NCBI GenBank assembly: GCA_902729415.1
Contig: CACVCF010000057.1
Span: forward strand, 1 to 64,000
Reading direction: 5' to 3'
From: Terasakiella magnetica
Lineage (GTDB): Bacteria; Pseudomonadota; Alphaproteobacteria; Rhodospirillales; Magnetospirillaceae
DNA: 64,000 nt
A model generated the notes under the pieces. It did not search any database, was not told the DNA's origin, and saw nothing but the letters and a program-made list of their open reading frames with translations. The position numbers and the translations under genes are program-made. Within the stretch, counting starts at the first letter, position 1. Each line of letters begins with the position of its first letter. Below, in pieces: positions 18,349-28,579 of the stretch.

Positions 18349-19068
18349 TCAAGTTAGATCTTCCGCCCCCGCCGAAGACGAGGTGTCGGTCTTGATCCGC
18401 TGCTCGGCCACCGTCTTGCCGGTGACGCGGAAATAGGTCATTTCGGTGATGTTGGTGGCGTGGTCGCCGATGCGTTCGATGTTCTTGGCGATGAACATCA
18501 GATGGCTGCACGGTGTGATGGTGCGGGGGTCTTCCATCATATAGGTGAGGATTTCGCGGAACAGCGAGGAATAGACGTTGTCGATCTCCTGGTCACGCTC
18601 GCGCACCGTCAGCGCCCGCTCGGCATCGTGGGAGAGATAGGCGTCGAGGACATCCTTGACCATCACCAGCGCCAGCCGCCCCAGGCGAATCAGAGACCGC
18701 ATGGGCTCGACCGGCGGCAATTGATTAAGTACCCGCGAGCGCTTGGCGGCGTTGGCGGCCAGATCGGCCATGCGCTCGATTTCACCCGCCACCTTCAGGG
18801 CCGTTACCACCGTACGCAGATCGTCGGCCACGGGCGCGCGCAGAGCCAGCACCTTCACCGCCTGTTCATTGATGAAGGCGTCGCAGGCATCGACCTTGGC
18901 ATCGCCTTCGATGACCTGGGCCGCCAGGTCGCTGTCGCGGCTTTCAAGGGCCTGGATGGCCGAGGCCATTTGGCTTTCCGCCAGCCCGCCCATGCGGGCC
19001 AGGGCTTCATCCAGCTTGCCCAGCTCGATGTCGAAGGATTTGACGATATGCTGCTCGCCGATACCCAT
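18349..19068 (-). CDS. phoU: Phosphate signalling protein PhoU
   Basis: 239 residues, the usual PhoU length, with two repeated three-helix bundles. Signatures are SFDIELGKLDEALARMGGLA at the start, ALRAPVADDLRTVVTALKVA in repeat 1, and MFIAKNIERIGDHATNITEM near the C-terminus with the metal-binding ERIGDH motif. It links the Pst transporter to PhoR and represses the Pho regulon when phosphate is sufficient. It lies 13 bp after pstB; the pstSCA and phoBR genes are not nearby. Confidence 0.96.
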   Translation of the reverse strand: MGIGEQHIVKSFDIELGKLDEALARMGGLAESQMASAIQALESRDSDLAAQVIEGDAKVDACDAFINEQAVKVLALRAPVADDLRTVVTALKVAGEIERMADLAANAAKRSRVLNQLPPVEPMRSLIRLGRLALVMVKDVLDAYLSHDAERALTVRERDQEIDNVYSSLFREILTYMMEDPRTITPCSHLMFIAKNIERIGDHATNITEMTYFRVTGKTVAEQRIKTDTSSSAGAEDLT

Positions 19069-19081
19069 GGGAAATCGTTCC

Positions 19082-19861
19082 TTATCCGAAACGTCCGGTA
19101 ATATAACCCTGAGTCAGGGGATTGGCCGGGTTGGTGAAGATCTGCTCGGTGGCGCCGACCTCGACAATGTCGCCGAGATGAAAGAAGGCGGTGCGTTGCG
19201 ATACCCGTGCCGCCTGCTGCATGGAATGAGTGACAATGACGATGGTGAAGCTTTGGCTCAGTTCGTCGATCAGTTCTTCCACCTTGGCGGTGGCGATGGG
19301 GTCCAACGCCGAGCAGGGCTCGTCCATCAAGATGATCTCGGGGCTGACGGCGATGGCGCGCGCGATGCACAGCCGCTGCTGTTGGCCACCCGACAGGCTG
19401 GTTCCCTTTTCGATCAGGCGATCCTTGACCTCGTTCCACAGACCCGCCTTTTCCAGGCTGGAGCGAACCACCGTGTCCAACTCCTCGCCCTCGGCGTAAA
19501 GGCCGTGCAGACGCGGCCCGAAGGCGACATTGTCGTAGATGGATTTGGGAAACGGGTTGGGGCGCTGGAATACCATGCCGACGCGGGCGCGCAGCAGCAC
19601 GGGATCAATGCCACCAGGGCCGTAGACGTCTTCGCCGTCCAGGATCACCCGGCCGCTGACCCGGGCGGTGGGAATAGTGTCGTTCATGCGGTTGAGGCAG
19701 CGCAGGAAGGTGGATTTGCCGCAGCCTGACGGGCCGATCAGGGCGGTGACTTCGCCCGCGGCCATGTCCAGGTCCACCCCTTTAAGGGCCAGCTTGTCGC
19801 CGTAATGGACCGAAAGACCGCGAGCGCTCATCTTGATGTCGGCAACCGGGGTATCGGACAT
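19082..19861 (-). CDS. pstB: Phosphate ABC transporter ATP-binding protein PstB
   Basis: 259 residues. Walker A is GPSGCGKST, the ABC signature is [14 protein letters not shown], and Walker B is [24 protein letters not shown] after Walker A is typical of PstB. The start at 19861 gives a normal N-terminus ([17 protein letters not shown]); an upstream in-frame extension lacks family similarity. PstB powers PstCA phosphate import. It is the first gene of a pstB-phoU pair, so the membrane and binding-protein subunits must be encoded elsewhere. Confidence 0.96.
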   Translation of the reverse strand: MSDTPVADIKMSARGLSVHYGDKLALKGVDLDMAAGEVTALIGPSGCGKSTFLRCLNRMNDTIPTARVSGRVILDGEDVYGPGGIDPVLLRARVGMVFQRPNPFPKSIYDNVAFGPRLHGLYAEGEELDTVVRSSLEKAGLWNEVKDRLIEKGTSLSGGQQQRLCIARAIAVSPEIILMDEPCSALDPIATAKVEELIDELSQSFTIVIVTHSMQQAARVSQRTAFFHLGDIVEVGATEQIFTNPANPLTQGYITGRFG

Positions 19862-20015
19862 AAGCGGGTTCCATCGTAAAGGCGTGCTGCGGTTTACCGC
19901 TGCGGATGCCGCCGACGCAATGACTAAAGCATGAAGGATTTGTGTCAGGGCGCGGCTGTTGAATATCGGCGCCTTGCACATACATGATGCAAGCCCATCA
20001 CAAGAAGGATTGCCC

Positions 20016-20621
20016 ATGACCGAGGATATGGAACTGCGCCACCGCGAGAAGATGGCCAAAAAGAAGTCCTCGCGCGATAAGCTCATGTCTCGCAAGACCG
20101 GCGCCAAGGGCCTTGTCCTGGTTCATACCGGCGCGGGAAAAGGCAAGTCCACCGCCGCTTTCGGCATGGCGATCCGCTGTGTCGGTCACGAGCTGCCGGT
20201 GGGTATTGTCCAATTCATCAAGGGTGCCTGGGATACCGCCGAGCGCCGGGTGATGGAAGGATTCGGTGATCTGGTCACCTTCCGCGCCATGGGCGAGGGC
20301 TTTACCTGGGAGACCCAGGACCGCGCCCGCGATATCGCCGCCGCCGAACGGGCTTGGGAACTGGCCGCCTCCATGCTGGCCGATCCCTCCTATCACATGG
20401 TGATCCTGGACGAGCTGAATGTGGCGCTGCGCTATGACTATCTGCCGCTGGAGACGGTGCTGGCGGCGGTCAAGGCCCGGCCCGAGGGCCAGCATGTGGT
20501 GATCACCGGCCGCAACGCCCTGCCTGGGCTGATCGAGGTCGCCGATCTGGTCACCGAGATGACCATGATCAAGCATCCCTTCCGCGACGGCATCAAGGCT
20601 CAAAAGGGGGTGGAGTTTTAA
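20016..20621 (+). CDS. cobO: Corrinoid adenosyltransferase CobO
   Basis: 201 residues. The P-loop is [16 protein letters not shown] and the [19 protein letters not shown] and [15 protein letters not shown] segments are CobO/CobA/BtuR signatures. It transfers the adenosyl group of ATP to cob(I)yrinic acid a,c-diamide or cobinamide. The ATG at 20016 has an AGAAGGA Shine-Dalgarno. It is separate from the cobU-cobW-cobN run but only ~2 kb from hemC. Its stop overlaps the convergent greB stop by 4 bp. No cobalamin riboswitch is evident in the ~150 bp before it. Confidence 0.95.
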   Translation: MTEDMELRHREKMAKKKSSRDKLMSRKTGAKGLVLVHTGAGKGKSTAAFGMAIRCVGHELPVGIVQFIKGAWDTAERRVMEGFGDLVTFRAMGEGFTWETQDRARDIAAAERAWELAASMLADPSYHMVILDELNVALRYDYLPLETVLAAVKARPEGQHVVITGRNALPGLIEVADLVTEMTMIKHPFRDGIKAQKGVEF

Positions 20622-21162
20622 CCCTCGTAGACGATTTCCACCACTTCCAGGCTGTCGGGGCCGGCGGGGGTGCGCACCTGGACCACGTCACCGATGGCGG
20701 CTTTGAGCAAGGCGCGGGCGACGGGGGAGATCCAGCTGATCAGTCCCTTTTCCATGTTGGCCTCATCGATGCCGACGATGGTAATGGTGATCTCCTCGTC
20801 ACGGGCATTGGCATAGGTGACGGTGGCGCCGAAGAACACCTGCTCGCGGTTTTTCTGCTGGGCTGGATCGACCACATGGGCTGATTCCAGACGCTTGGTC
20901 AGGAAGCGCAGGCGGCGGTCGATCTCGCGCAGGCGCTTCTTGCCATAGAGATAGTCGCCATTTTCCGAGCGGTCGCCGTTGCCTGCCGCCCACGACACCA
21001 CCTCGACCACCTTGGGGCGTTCGACCCGAGTCAGGTGGTTCAGTTCGTCGCGGAGCGCCTGATAGCCTTGCGGGCGCATATAGTTCTTGGTGCCGGGTGG
21101 CAGGCCCTGGGCTTCGGCCTCTCCATCGTCGTCGTCGCCGGTTTCCTTGGTGAAGGCTTTGC

Positions 21163-21166
<4 letters not shown>
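20618..21166 (-). CDS. greB: Transcription elongation factor GreB-type
   Basis: 182 residues. An N-terminal coiled coil follows [20 protein letters not shown], with [19 protein letters not shown] typical of GreB, then the FKBP-like C-terminal domain with [18 protein letters not shown]. It stimulates RNA-polymerase transcript cleavage in backtracked complexes. The start at 21166 overlaps the tsaD stop by ATGA, so the pair is translationally coupled. [10 protein letters not shown] acidic patch near the N-terminus is an extension relative to E. coli GreB. Confidence 0.92.
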
Positions 21167-23269
<2,103 letters not shown>

Positions 23270-23273
23270 ACCC

Positions 23274-23984
23274 ATGCGGGCGCTCGTGACCCGGCCGAGG
23301 GAGGATTCCGAGGCGGTGGCGCGCGCACTGGAAAGCCGCGGCATCACCGTGATGATCGAGCCGCTGCTGGAGATCCAGCCGGTGGACGGCGTCTCGGTCG
23401 ATACCGGAACGGCGCAAGGCATCCTGGTCACCAGCGCCAACGGCATCCGCGCCCTTGCCCGGCTGTCGCCCGACCGCACCTTGCCGGTATGGGCGGTGGG
23501 CGATGCCTCGGCGCGGGTAGCGCGCGAATTGGGCTATGTCCGGGTGGAAAGCGCCGGCGGCGATGTTGATACCCTGGCAGCGCTGGTGATGGCGCGGGTC
23601 GATCCCGCCGAGGGGGAGTTGCTTCATGCCGCAGGGACGGTCAATGCCGGAGATCTTGGTGCCGCGCTGGCGGCGGCGGGCTATCGGGTTCGCCGTCAGG
23701 TACTCTATCGAGCGGTTACCGCCACCGGGATCAGCTCCGACCTCCGCCATGCTTTGGAGCAAGGGACAATCGACCTGGCGTTGTTTTTCTCTCCCCGCAC
23801 CGCGCGGACCTTTGTTAGGCTGGTGACGGCTGCCGATCTGAAGGGCAGCTTGGCTGCTGTCGCCGCCTATGGCCTGTCGGCCAATGTAACGGCGGAACTG
23901 ACGCTTTTATCCTGGCGGGCTTTGCGCCAAGCCGCCGAACCGACCCAGGCTGCCTTGCTGGCGGCGCTCGATCACGATCTTTGA
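23274..23984 (+). CDS. hemD: Uroporphyrinogen-III synthase HemD
   Basis: 236 residues, 4 bp after hemC. HemD diverges strongly in sequence; the RALVTRPREDSEAVARALESRG start, ILVTSANGIRAL and DLALFFSPRTARTFVRLV are the recognisable conserved stretches, and the hemC position confirms it. It cyclises hydroxymethylbilane with D-ring inversion to uroporphyrinogen III, the precursor shared by heme and the cobalamin pathway encoded downstream. Confidence 0.9.
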   Translation: MRALVTRPREDSEAVARALESRGITVMIEPLLEIQPVDGVSVDTGTAQGILVTSANGIRALARLSPDRTLPVWAVGDASARVARELGYVRVESAGGDVDTLAALVMARVDPAEGELLHAAGTVNAGDLGAALAAAGYRVRRQVLYRAVTATGISSDLRHALEQGTIDLALFFSPRTARTFVRLVTAADLKGSLAAVAAYGLSANVTAELTLLSWRALRQAAEPTQAALLAALDHDL

Positions 23985-24000
23985 AGCGGGGACTCCTTTC

Positions 24001-25086
24001 ATGACCTCAGAGCCCTCAACCGAAGCCGCCAACCAACCGGCGGCACCGACGAGCCAGCCCGCGGCTCCGGCCAGCCAGGTGGTGGAATTGCCCCGGCGGT
24101 CGGGGGCGGGAAGCACCATTACCATCCTGGCGGGGGGGCTGGTGGTGGCGCTGGGGGTGGCGAGCTTTCCGCTGTGGCGTGATCAGGCCGGTCTTTCCGT
24201 CCCGTCGGGCGGGTTCGAGGTGGAGAATCTACGGGCCGAGCTGTCGGCCGCCAATGCCCGCTTCGCCGAGATGGACGCCAAGCTGAACCAAGTTGCCGCA
24301 CCCGCACCCGCACCCGCTGCCGCGGCTTCCGGCCCGGACCCGGTTCTGGCTGGACGTCTGAGCCAGGTAGAGCAGAGCGTCCGCGCCATCCAGGCCCAAC
24401 CGCCGGTTCCCGCCACCTTGACGGCGGATGTTGAATCGATCGGGAAACAAGTTGCGGATTTGCGCAAGACGGCGGCGGATGCCGCCACCTTGCTGCGTCT
24501 GGCCGACCGGGTCGACCAGGCCGAGGCCGCCCTGCGTGAGCTTCAATCCCGCCGCTCTTCGGCTGCCGCGCTGCTGCTGGCGGTGGGGCAGGTGCGTGAA
24601 GCCGTCGCCCTGGGTCAGCCCTTCGATGCCGAGCTGCGCGCCCTCAAGGTGCTGGCGGGTGACGATGCCGAGACTCTCAAGGCGGTGGAGCTTCTGAAAG
24701 ACCGGGCGGGGGCGGGTATCGCCAGCCGCCTGACCCTGATCGACCGCTTCTCCGGCCTGGCGCCGCGGCTGATCCGGGCTGAAATCCTGCCCGAGGGCCA
24801 AAGCTGGTGGCGGCCCCTGGCCGACCGGCTGCTGTCCCTGGTCACCATCCGCCGCGAGGACGGAGAGGCAGCGGGAAGCGCTGCCACCGCCATTGTCGCT
24901 CGTGCCCAGGCTGCGCTCGCACGGGCCGATCTGGCCGTGGCGGTGACCGAGCTGGAGGCCCTGACCGGCGGGTCGGCCCAACTGGCGGCGGGGTGGAGCG
25001 CCGAGGCCAAATCCCGCCTTGTCGCTGACAGGGCCTTATCGGAGCTGGCCGCCCATGCAGTGGCCCTGGCCGGGGCCAAGCCATGA
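24001..25086 (+). CDS. Mic60/mitofilin-like inner-membrane protein (COG4223)
   Basis: 361 residues. An Ala/Pro/Gln-rich cytoplasmic N-terminus is followed by one membrane segment (~41-58, TITILAGGLVVALGVASF), coiled-coil-prone sequence (~75-190) and a C-terminal helical region with LTLIDRFSGLAPRLIRAEILP, the mitofilin-signature area. The hemC-hemD-Mic60-HemY order matches the alphaproteobacterial locus where Mic60 homologues were recognised; these shape intracytoplasmic membranes. Older annotations call it a heme-associated membrane protein. Sequence similarity by eye is modest and synteny carries much of the call. Confidence 0.82.
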   Translation: MTSEPSTEAANQPAAPTSQPAAPASQVVELPRRSGAGSTITILAGGLVVALGVASFPLWRDQAGLSVPSGGFEVENLRAELSAANARFAEMDAKLNQVAAPAPAPAAAASGPDPVLAGRLSQVEQSVRAIQAQPPVPATLTADVESIGKQVADLRKTAADAATLLRLADRVDQAEAALRELQSRRSSAAALLLAVGQVREAVALGQPFDAELRALKVLAGDDAETLKAVELLKDRAGAGIASRLTLIDRFSGLAPRLIRAEILPEGQSWWRPLADRLLSLVTIRREDGEAAGSAATAIVARAQAALARADLAVAVTELEALTGGSAQLAAGWSAEAKSRLVADRALSELAAHAVALAGAKP

Positions 25087-26354
25087 GGCGGCTGATCGGT
25101 TTTTTGCTGGCGACCGCGCTGGTGATCGCCGGGGTGGTGTGGCTGGCCGACCGGCCGGGCGAAGTCACCATCCACTGGCAGGGCTGGCGGGTTGATACCA
25201 GCGTGCCGGTACTGCTGGCCGGTTTGCTGCTGGTGCTGGTGCTGTTTTCCGGTCTGGGCCGGATGGCACGGCTGGTTCTGGGGGCTCCCGCCCGCTTTCT
25301 CCGCTATCGCCGGACCACGCGTCAGGCCAAGGGCTACCGCGCCCTGTCCGACGGTCTGGCCGCCATCGCCATGGGGGATGGCCGGGGTGCCGCCAAGCTG
25401 GCGCGCAGGGCTGATTCTCTGCTGAAAGATCCGTCTTTGACCGGGCTGTTGAGTGTCCAGGCGGCGACGCTGACCGGCAATGACGCCGTTCTTCAGCTTC
25501 AAGCCATGACCGAGCGGCCCGAAACCGCGTTCCTCGGCCATAAGGGGTTGCTGGATCTGGCGGTCAAGGCCGATGACCGTGCCGGTGCTCTTGACCATGG
25601 CCGCCGGGCTTTTGCCCTCAATCCCGGTGCCGAGGGGCTGGCCGTCACTGTATTCGATCTGCAAATGACCGCAGGGTTGTGGGCCGAGGCCGAGCACACC
25701 TTGACGGCTGCCCGGCGGCATGGGGGCTTGAGGGGGGCCGACCTCGACCGCCGCCGCGCCTTGGTGCTGTTTGCCCGTGCCGAGGCGGCGTTGAAGGCCG
25801 ACGATGCCGCTCTGGCGCTGTCATTGGCCGAGGACGCCCGCGACGCCGACCCCCGCTTTATCCCTGCCGTGAGCCTGGTTGCCGAGCTTCTGCGCCGCAA
25901 GGGCAAGGCGCGCAAGGCCGCATCCCTGATTCTGTCCGCCTTCAAGGTCACGCCCCATCCCGATCTGATCGCGGTCTGGCGCGCGCTGGGCGAGGCTGAG
26001 ACCCCGCTGGACTGGGTCAAGCGCATGCAAAAGCTGACCGAGGCCAATCCCGCCTCGTGCGAGGGTCATCTGGCCCTGGCCGAGGCGGCGCTGGAGGCCC
26101 ATCTCTGGGGGCAGGCCCGGACCCATCTGGACAAGGTGATGGCCGAGCGCCCTTCCTGGCAGACCTGTGCTCTGCTGGCCCGGTTGGAGCGCGACGAGAA
26201 AAAGGACGAGAATGCAGCGTTGATCTGGATGGCCAAGGCTCCGGCCCTGGCCTCCGATTCCGCCTGGACCTGCGGCGCCTGCGGTTCTGTCGCGCCTGGG
26301 TATTCAGTCAGTTGTCCGGCCTGCGGTTCCGTCGGCGGTTTGGAGTGGAAATGA
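25083..26354 (+). CDS. HemY-like TPR membrane protein
   Basis: 423 residues, overlapping the Mic60-like gene by ATGA. Two N-terminal membrane segments (~4-22 and ~40-60) precede the HemY_N hallmark RFLRYRRTTRQAKGYRALSDGLAAIAMGDG (here split over ~75-105), then TPR-like helices. It is the proteobacterial HemY of heme operons, unrelated to protoporphyrinogen oxidase. The C-terminus ends in a rubredoxin-like four-cysteine knuckle, CGACGSVAPGYSVSCPACG, possibly metal-binding. Such proteins are thought to organise membrane heme metabolism; the exact role is unknown. Confidence 0.87.
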   Translation: MRRLIGFLLATALVIAGVVWLADRPGEVTIHWQGWRVDTSVPVLLAGLLLVLVLFSGLGRMARLVLGAPARFLRYRRTTRQAKGYRALSDGLAAIAMGDGRGAAKLARRADSLLKDPSLTGLLSVQAATLTGNDAVLQLQAMTERPETAFLGHKGLLDLAVKADDRAGALDHGRRAFALNPGAEGLAVTVFDLQMTAGLWAEAEHTLTAARRHGGLRGADLDRRRALVLFARAEAALKADDAALALSLAEDARDADPRFIPAVSLVAELLRRKGKARKAASLILSAFKVTPHPDLIAVWRALGEAETPLDWVKRMQKLTEANPASCEGHLALAEAALEAHLWGQARTHLDKVMAERPSWQTCALLARLERDEKKDENAALIWMAKAPALASDSAWTCGACGSVAPGYSVSCPACGSVGGLEWK

Positions 26355-26947
26355 TCATGAAACGGTTCGCTTTGGTGCTTTCTGTGCTGATGCTGGCGCC
26401 CGCCGTCCAGGCGGCGGAGGACGGCAAGGCACTTTACGCCTCCAAGGGCTGTCCCGCCTGCCATGGTGCCGAGGGCCGCAAGCCCCTGCCGCTTCAGCCC
26501 AATCTGGCCGGACAGAATTCCGCTTATCTGCTGCGCCAGATGACCGAGATCGCCAACGGCACCCGGTCGGCGCCCGCTGCCAAGCCCATGCGTCCCATCA
26601 TCGAGAAGGTGAGCCCGGATGAACGCAAGGTCATCGCCGCCTGGCTTGCCACCCAACCCGCCGCCGAGGTGACGGTTGGAAGCGCCGCCAAGGCCGCACA
26701 GGGCCTGGATCTGTTTGAAGAACGCGGCTGTATCGGCTGTCACGGTGCCGATGGCTTGAAGCCGCTGTCCGATTATCCCATCCTGGGGGGACAGCGGAAG
26801 GATTACCTCGGCGCCCAGATCCGCGCGATCCGCGACGAAGTGCGCTCGACCCAGCGCGCCCGCATGATGGTGGCCAATGTGCGCAGCTTCAAGGATGCCG
26901 AGATCGACCAGATCACCGAATATCTCTCGCAGGCAAAGCGGAAATAG
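26351..26947 (+). CDS. Periplasmic diheme cytochrome c (c4/c553-like)
   Basis: 198 residues with a signal peptide (cleavage near VQAAED). Two c-type heme sites are visible, CPACH and CIGCH, each opening a similar ~90-residue half: GAEGRKPLPLQPNLAGQNSAYL in half 1 and GADGLKPLSDYPILGGQRKDYL in half 2, so it arose by internal duplication as in cytochrome c4. A late RMMVANVRSFKD provides a likely axial Met. It should carry electrons in the periplasm. The start overlaps the HemY-like stop; ATG 26357 is an alternative. Confidence 0.9.
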   Translation: MIMKRFALVLSVLMLAPAVQAAEDGKALYASKGCPACHGAEGRKPLPLQPNLAGQNSAYLLRQMTEIANGTRSAPAAKPMRPIIEKVSPDERKVIAAWLATQPAAEVTVGSAAKAAQGLDLFEERGCIGCHGADGLKPLSDYPILGGQRKDYLGAQIRAIRDEVRSTQRARMMVANVRSFKDAEIDQITEYLSQAKRK

Positions 26948-27475
26948 ATGAGCGACCATCGTCTTCCCCGGACAACCCTGGTGTTGGGCGGCACCCGATC
27001 GGGCAAATCCGCCCATGCCGAGGGACTGCTAAGCGGCATTCCCGCCCTCTATCTTGCCACCGGTCAGGCACTGGATGGCGAGATGGCCGAGCGCATCGAC
27101 CACCATCGCCGCCGCCGTGGCGCCAATTGGAGCACCCTGGAAGAACCGCTGGATCTTCCCGACGCCCTCGACCGGGTGGTGCGGCCTGATCGCCCGGTAC
27201 TGGTGGATTGTCTGACCATGTGGATCTCCAACCTGATGCATGCCGGGCGCGACGTGGAACGCGCCGCCGCGCAATTGTGCGAGGTGCTGGCCGAGCCACT
27301 GGGGCCGGTGGTGCTGGTCTCCAACGAGGTCGGGCTGGGGCTGGTGCCCGATACCCGCCTGTCGCGGGAATTCCGCGATCACCAGGGCCTTGTCAACCAG
27401 CAGGTGGCCGCCATCGCCCGTCGGGTGGTGTTCGTCGCCGCCGGGCTGCCCCTGGTTCTCAAGGATGTGTCATGA
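26948..27475 (+). CDS. cobU: Adenosylcobinamide kinase / GTP:adenosylcobinamide-phosphate guanylyltransferase
   Basis: 175 residues. The P-loop is LVLGGTRSGKSAHAE, followed by ALYLATGQALDGEMAERIDHH and the late VVLVSNEVGLGLVP, all CobU/CobP signatures. It phosphorylates adenosylcobinamide and attaches GMP for nucleotide-loop assembly. It starts directly after the cytochrome c stop codon with no gap and overlaps cobW by ATGA, so it belongs to the same transcript. Confidence 0.96.
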   Translation: MSDHRLPRTTLVLGGTRSGKSAHAEGLLSGIPALYLATGQALDGEMAERIDHHRRRRGANWSTLEEPLDLPDALDRVVRPDRPVLVDCLTMWISNLMHAGRDVERAAAQLCEVLAEPLGPVVLVSNEVGLGLVPDTRLSREFRDHQGLVNQQVAAIARRVVFVAAGLPLVLKDVS

Positions 27476-28479
27476 GCCGCAAGATTCCCGCCACCATCAT
27501 CACCGGCTTTCTGGGGGTGGGAAAAACCACCCTGGTCCGCCACCTGCTGGCCAACAACCAGGGGCGGCGCATCGCGCTGATCGTCAACGAATTTGGTGAT
27601 CTGGGTGTCGATGGCCAATTGCTGGCCGCCTGCGGTGTCGCGGGCTGTGGTGATGAAGATATCATCGAGCTGGCCAATGGCTGTCTGTGCTGCACCGTCG
27701 CCGACGAGTTCCTGCCCACCATGCAAGGCTTGCTCGACCGGCCCCTGCCGCCCGAGCACATCATTATCGAGACCTCGGGACTGGCGTTGCCCAAGCCGTT
27801 GGTCAAGGCTTTCCACTGGCCGGAAATCCGCTCGCGCGTGACCGTGGACGGCGTGGTCGCGGTGGTCGATTGCGAAGCCGCCGCTGCCGGGCGCTTTACC
27901 AGTACCGAGGAGGAGCGGGCACGGCCCGACCACGACAACCCTCTGGAAGAGGTGTTCGAGGATCAGTTGGCCGCCGCCGACATGGTGCTGCTCAACAAGT
28001 CAGACCTGATGGAGGCGGGCGCGTTTGCTGTCTTCAAGGCCGGAATCGAAGCCCGTCTGCGTCCCGGCGTCAAGGCCATGGCCAGCCATCGCGGTGCGGT
28101 TGATCCGCTGGTGATTCTGGGGCTGGCTGCCGCCGCCGAGGACGATCTCGCCGCCCGGCCCAGCCATCACGACGCCGAAGACGGCCACGACCACGACGAC
28201 TTTGAAAGCTTTGCCATCCATCTGCCGGAAATCGGCGATCCGGCGGCGCTGGAGCCCCGGCTGATGGCGGCCATCGCCGGTCACGACATTCTTCGCCTCA
28301 AGGGCTTTCTCGCCGTGGAGGGCAAGGCCGCCCGCCATGTCATCCAGGCGGTCGGGACGCGGATGGAGCGGTATTTCGACCGCCCGTGGAAGCCGGGAGA
28401 GGAGCGTCAGAGCCGTCTGGTGGTGATCGGCCGCAGTGGCCTCGACCGTGCCGCCATCGAAGCCATGGTGCGGGGCTAG
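27472..28479 (+). CDS. cobW: CobW GTPase, cobalt chaperone for cobalamin synthesis
   Basis: 335 residues. A G3E GTPase: Walker A GFLGVGKTTL, the metal-binding GCLCCT in LANGCLCCTVADEF, ETSGLALP, and NKSD. A His/Asp-rich stretch near residues 225-245 (HHDAEDGHDHDD) is a typical metal-binding loop, followed by the CobW_C domain. The position between cobU and cobN supports the B12-specific role (supplying cobalt to CobNST) over the zinc-related COG0523 paralogues. Confidence 0.95.
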   Translation: MSRKIPATIITGFLGVGKTTLVRHLLANNQGRRIALIVNEFGDLGVDGQLLAACGVAGCGDEDIIELANGCLCCTVADEFLPTMQGLLDRPLPPEHIIIETSGLALPKPLVKAFHWPEIRSRVTVDGVVAVVDCEAAAAGRFTSTEEERARPDHDNPLEEVFEDQLAAADMVLLNKSDLMEAGAFAVFKAGIEARLRPGVKAMASHRGAVDPLVILGLAAAAEDDLAARPSHHDAEDGHDHDDFESFAIHLPEIGDPAALEPRLMAAIAGHDILRLKGFLAVEGKAARHVIQAVGTRMERYFDRPWKPGEERQSRLVVIGRSGLDRAAIEAMVRG

Positions 28480-28487
28480 TGTCCCGA

Positions 28488-28534
28488 TTCGGAAGTTCGC
28501 AGCAGTGTTGCCAGGCTTCTTTCGAACGTCCGAA
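28488..28534. repeat. Inverted repeat between cobW and cobN
   Basis: TTCGGAAGTTCG (28488-28499) and CGAACGTCCGAA (28523-28534) are complementary at 11 of 12 positions around a ~23-nt loop, filling most of the 100-bp gap before cobN. No T tract follows, so it is not a standard terminator. It could be an operator, an RNA-processing hairpin or a small mobile-repeat relic. Confidence 0.5.
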
Positions 28535-28579
28535 TTCACCACACGAGAGGCTTCGCCGGATGTTGTTTGAAGGACCGTG

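Noticed and set aside
19862..20015. Cobalamin riboswitch before cobO or before cobN (28480-28579)
   Set aside because: I could not find a B12-box-like sequence in either leader.
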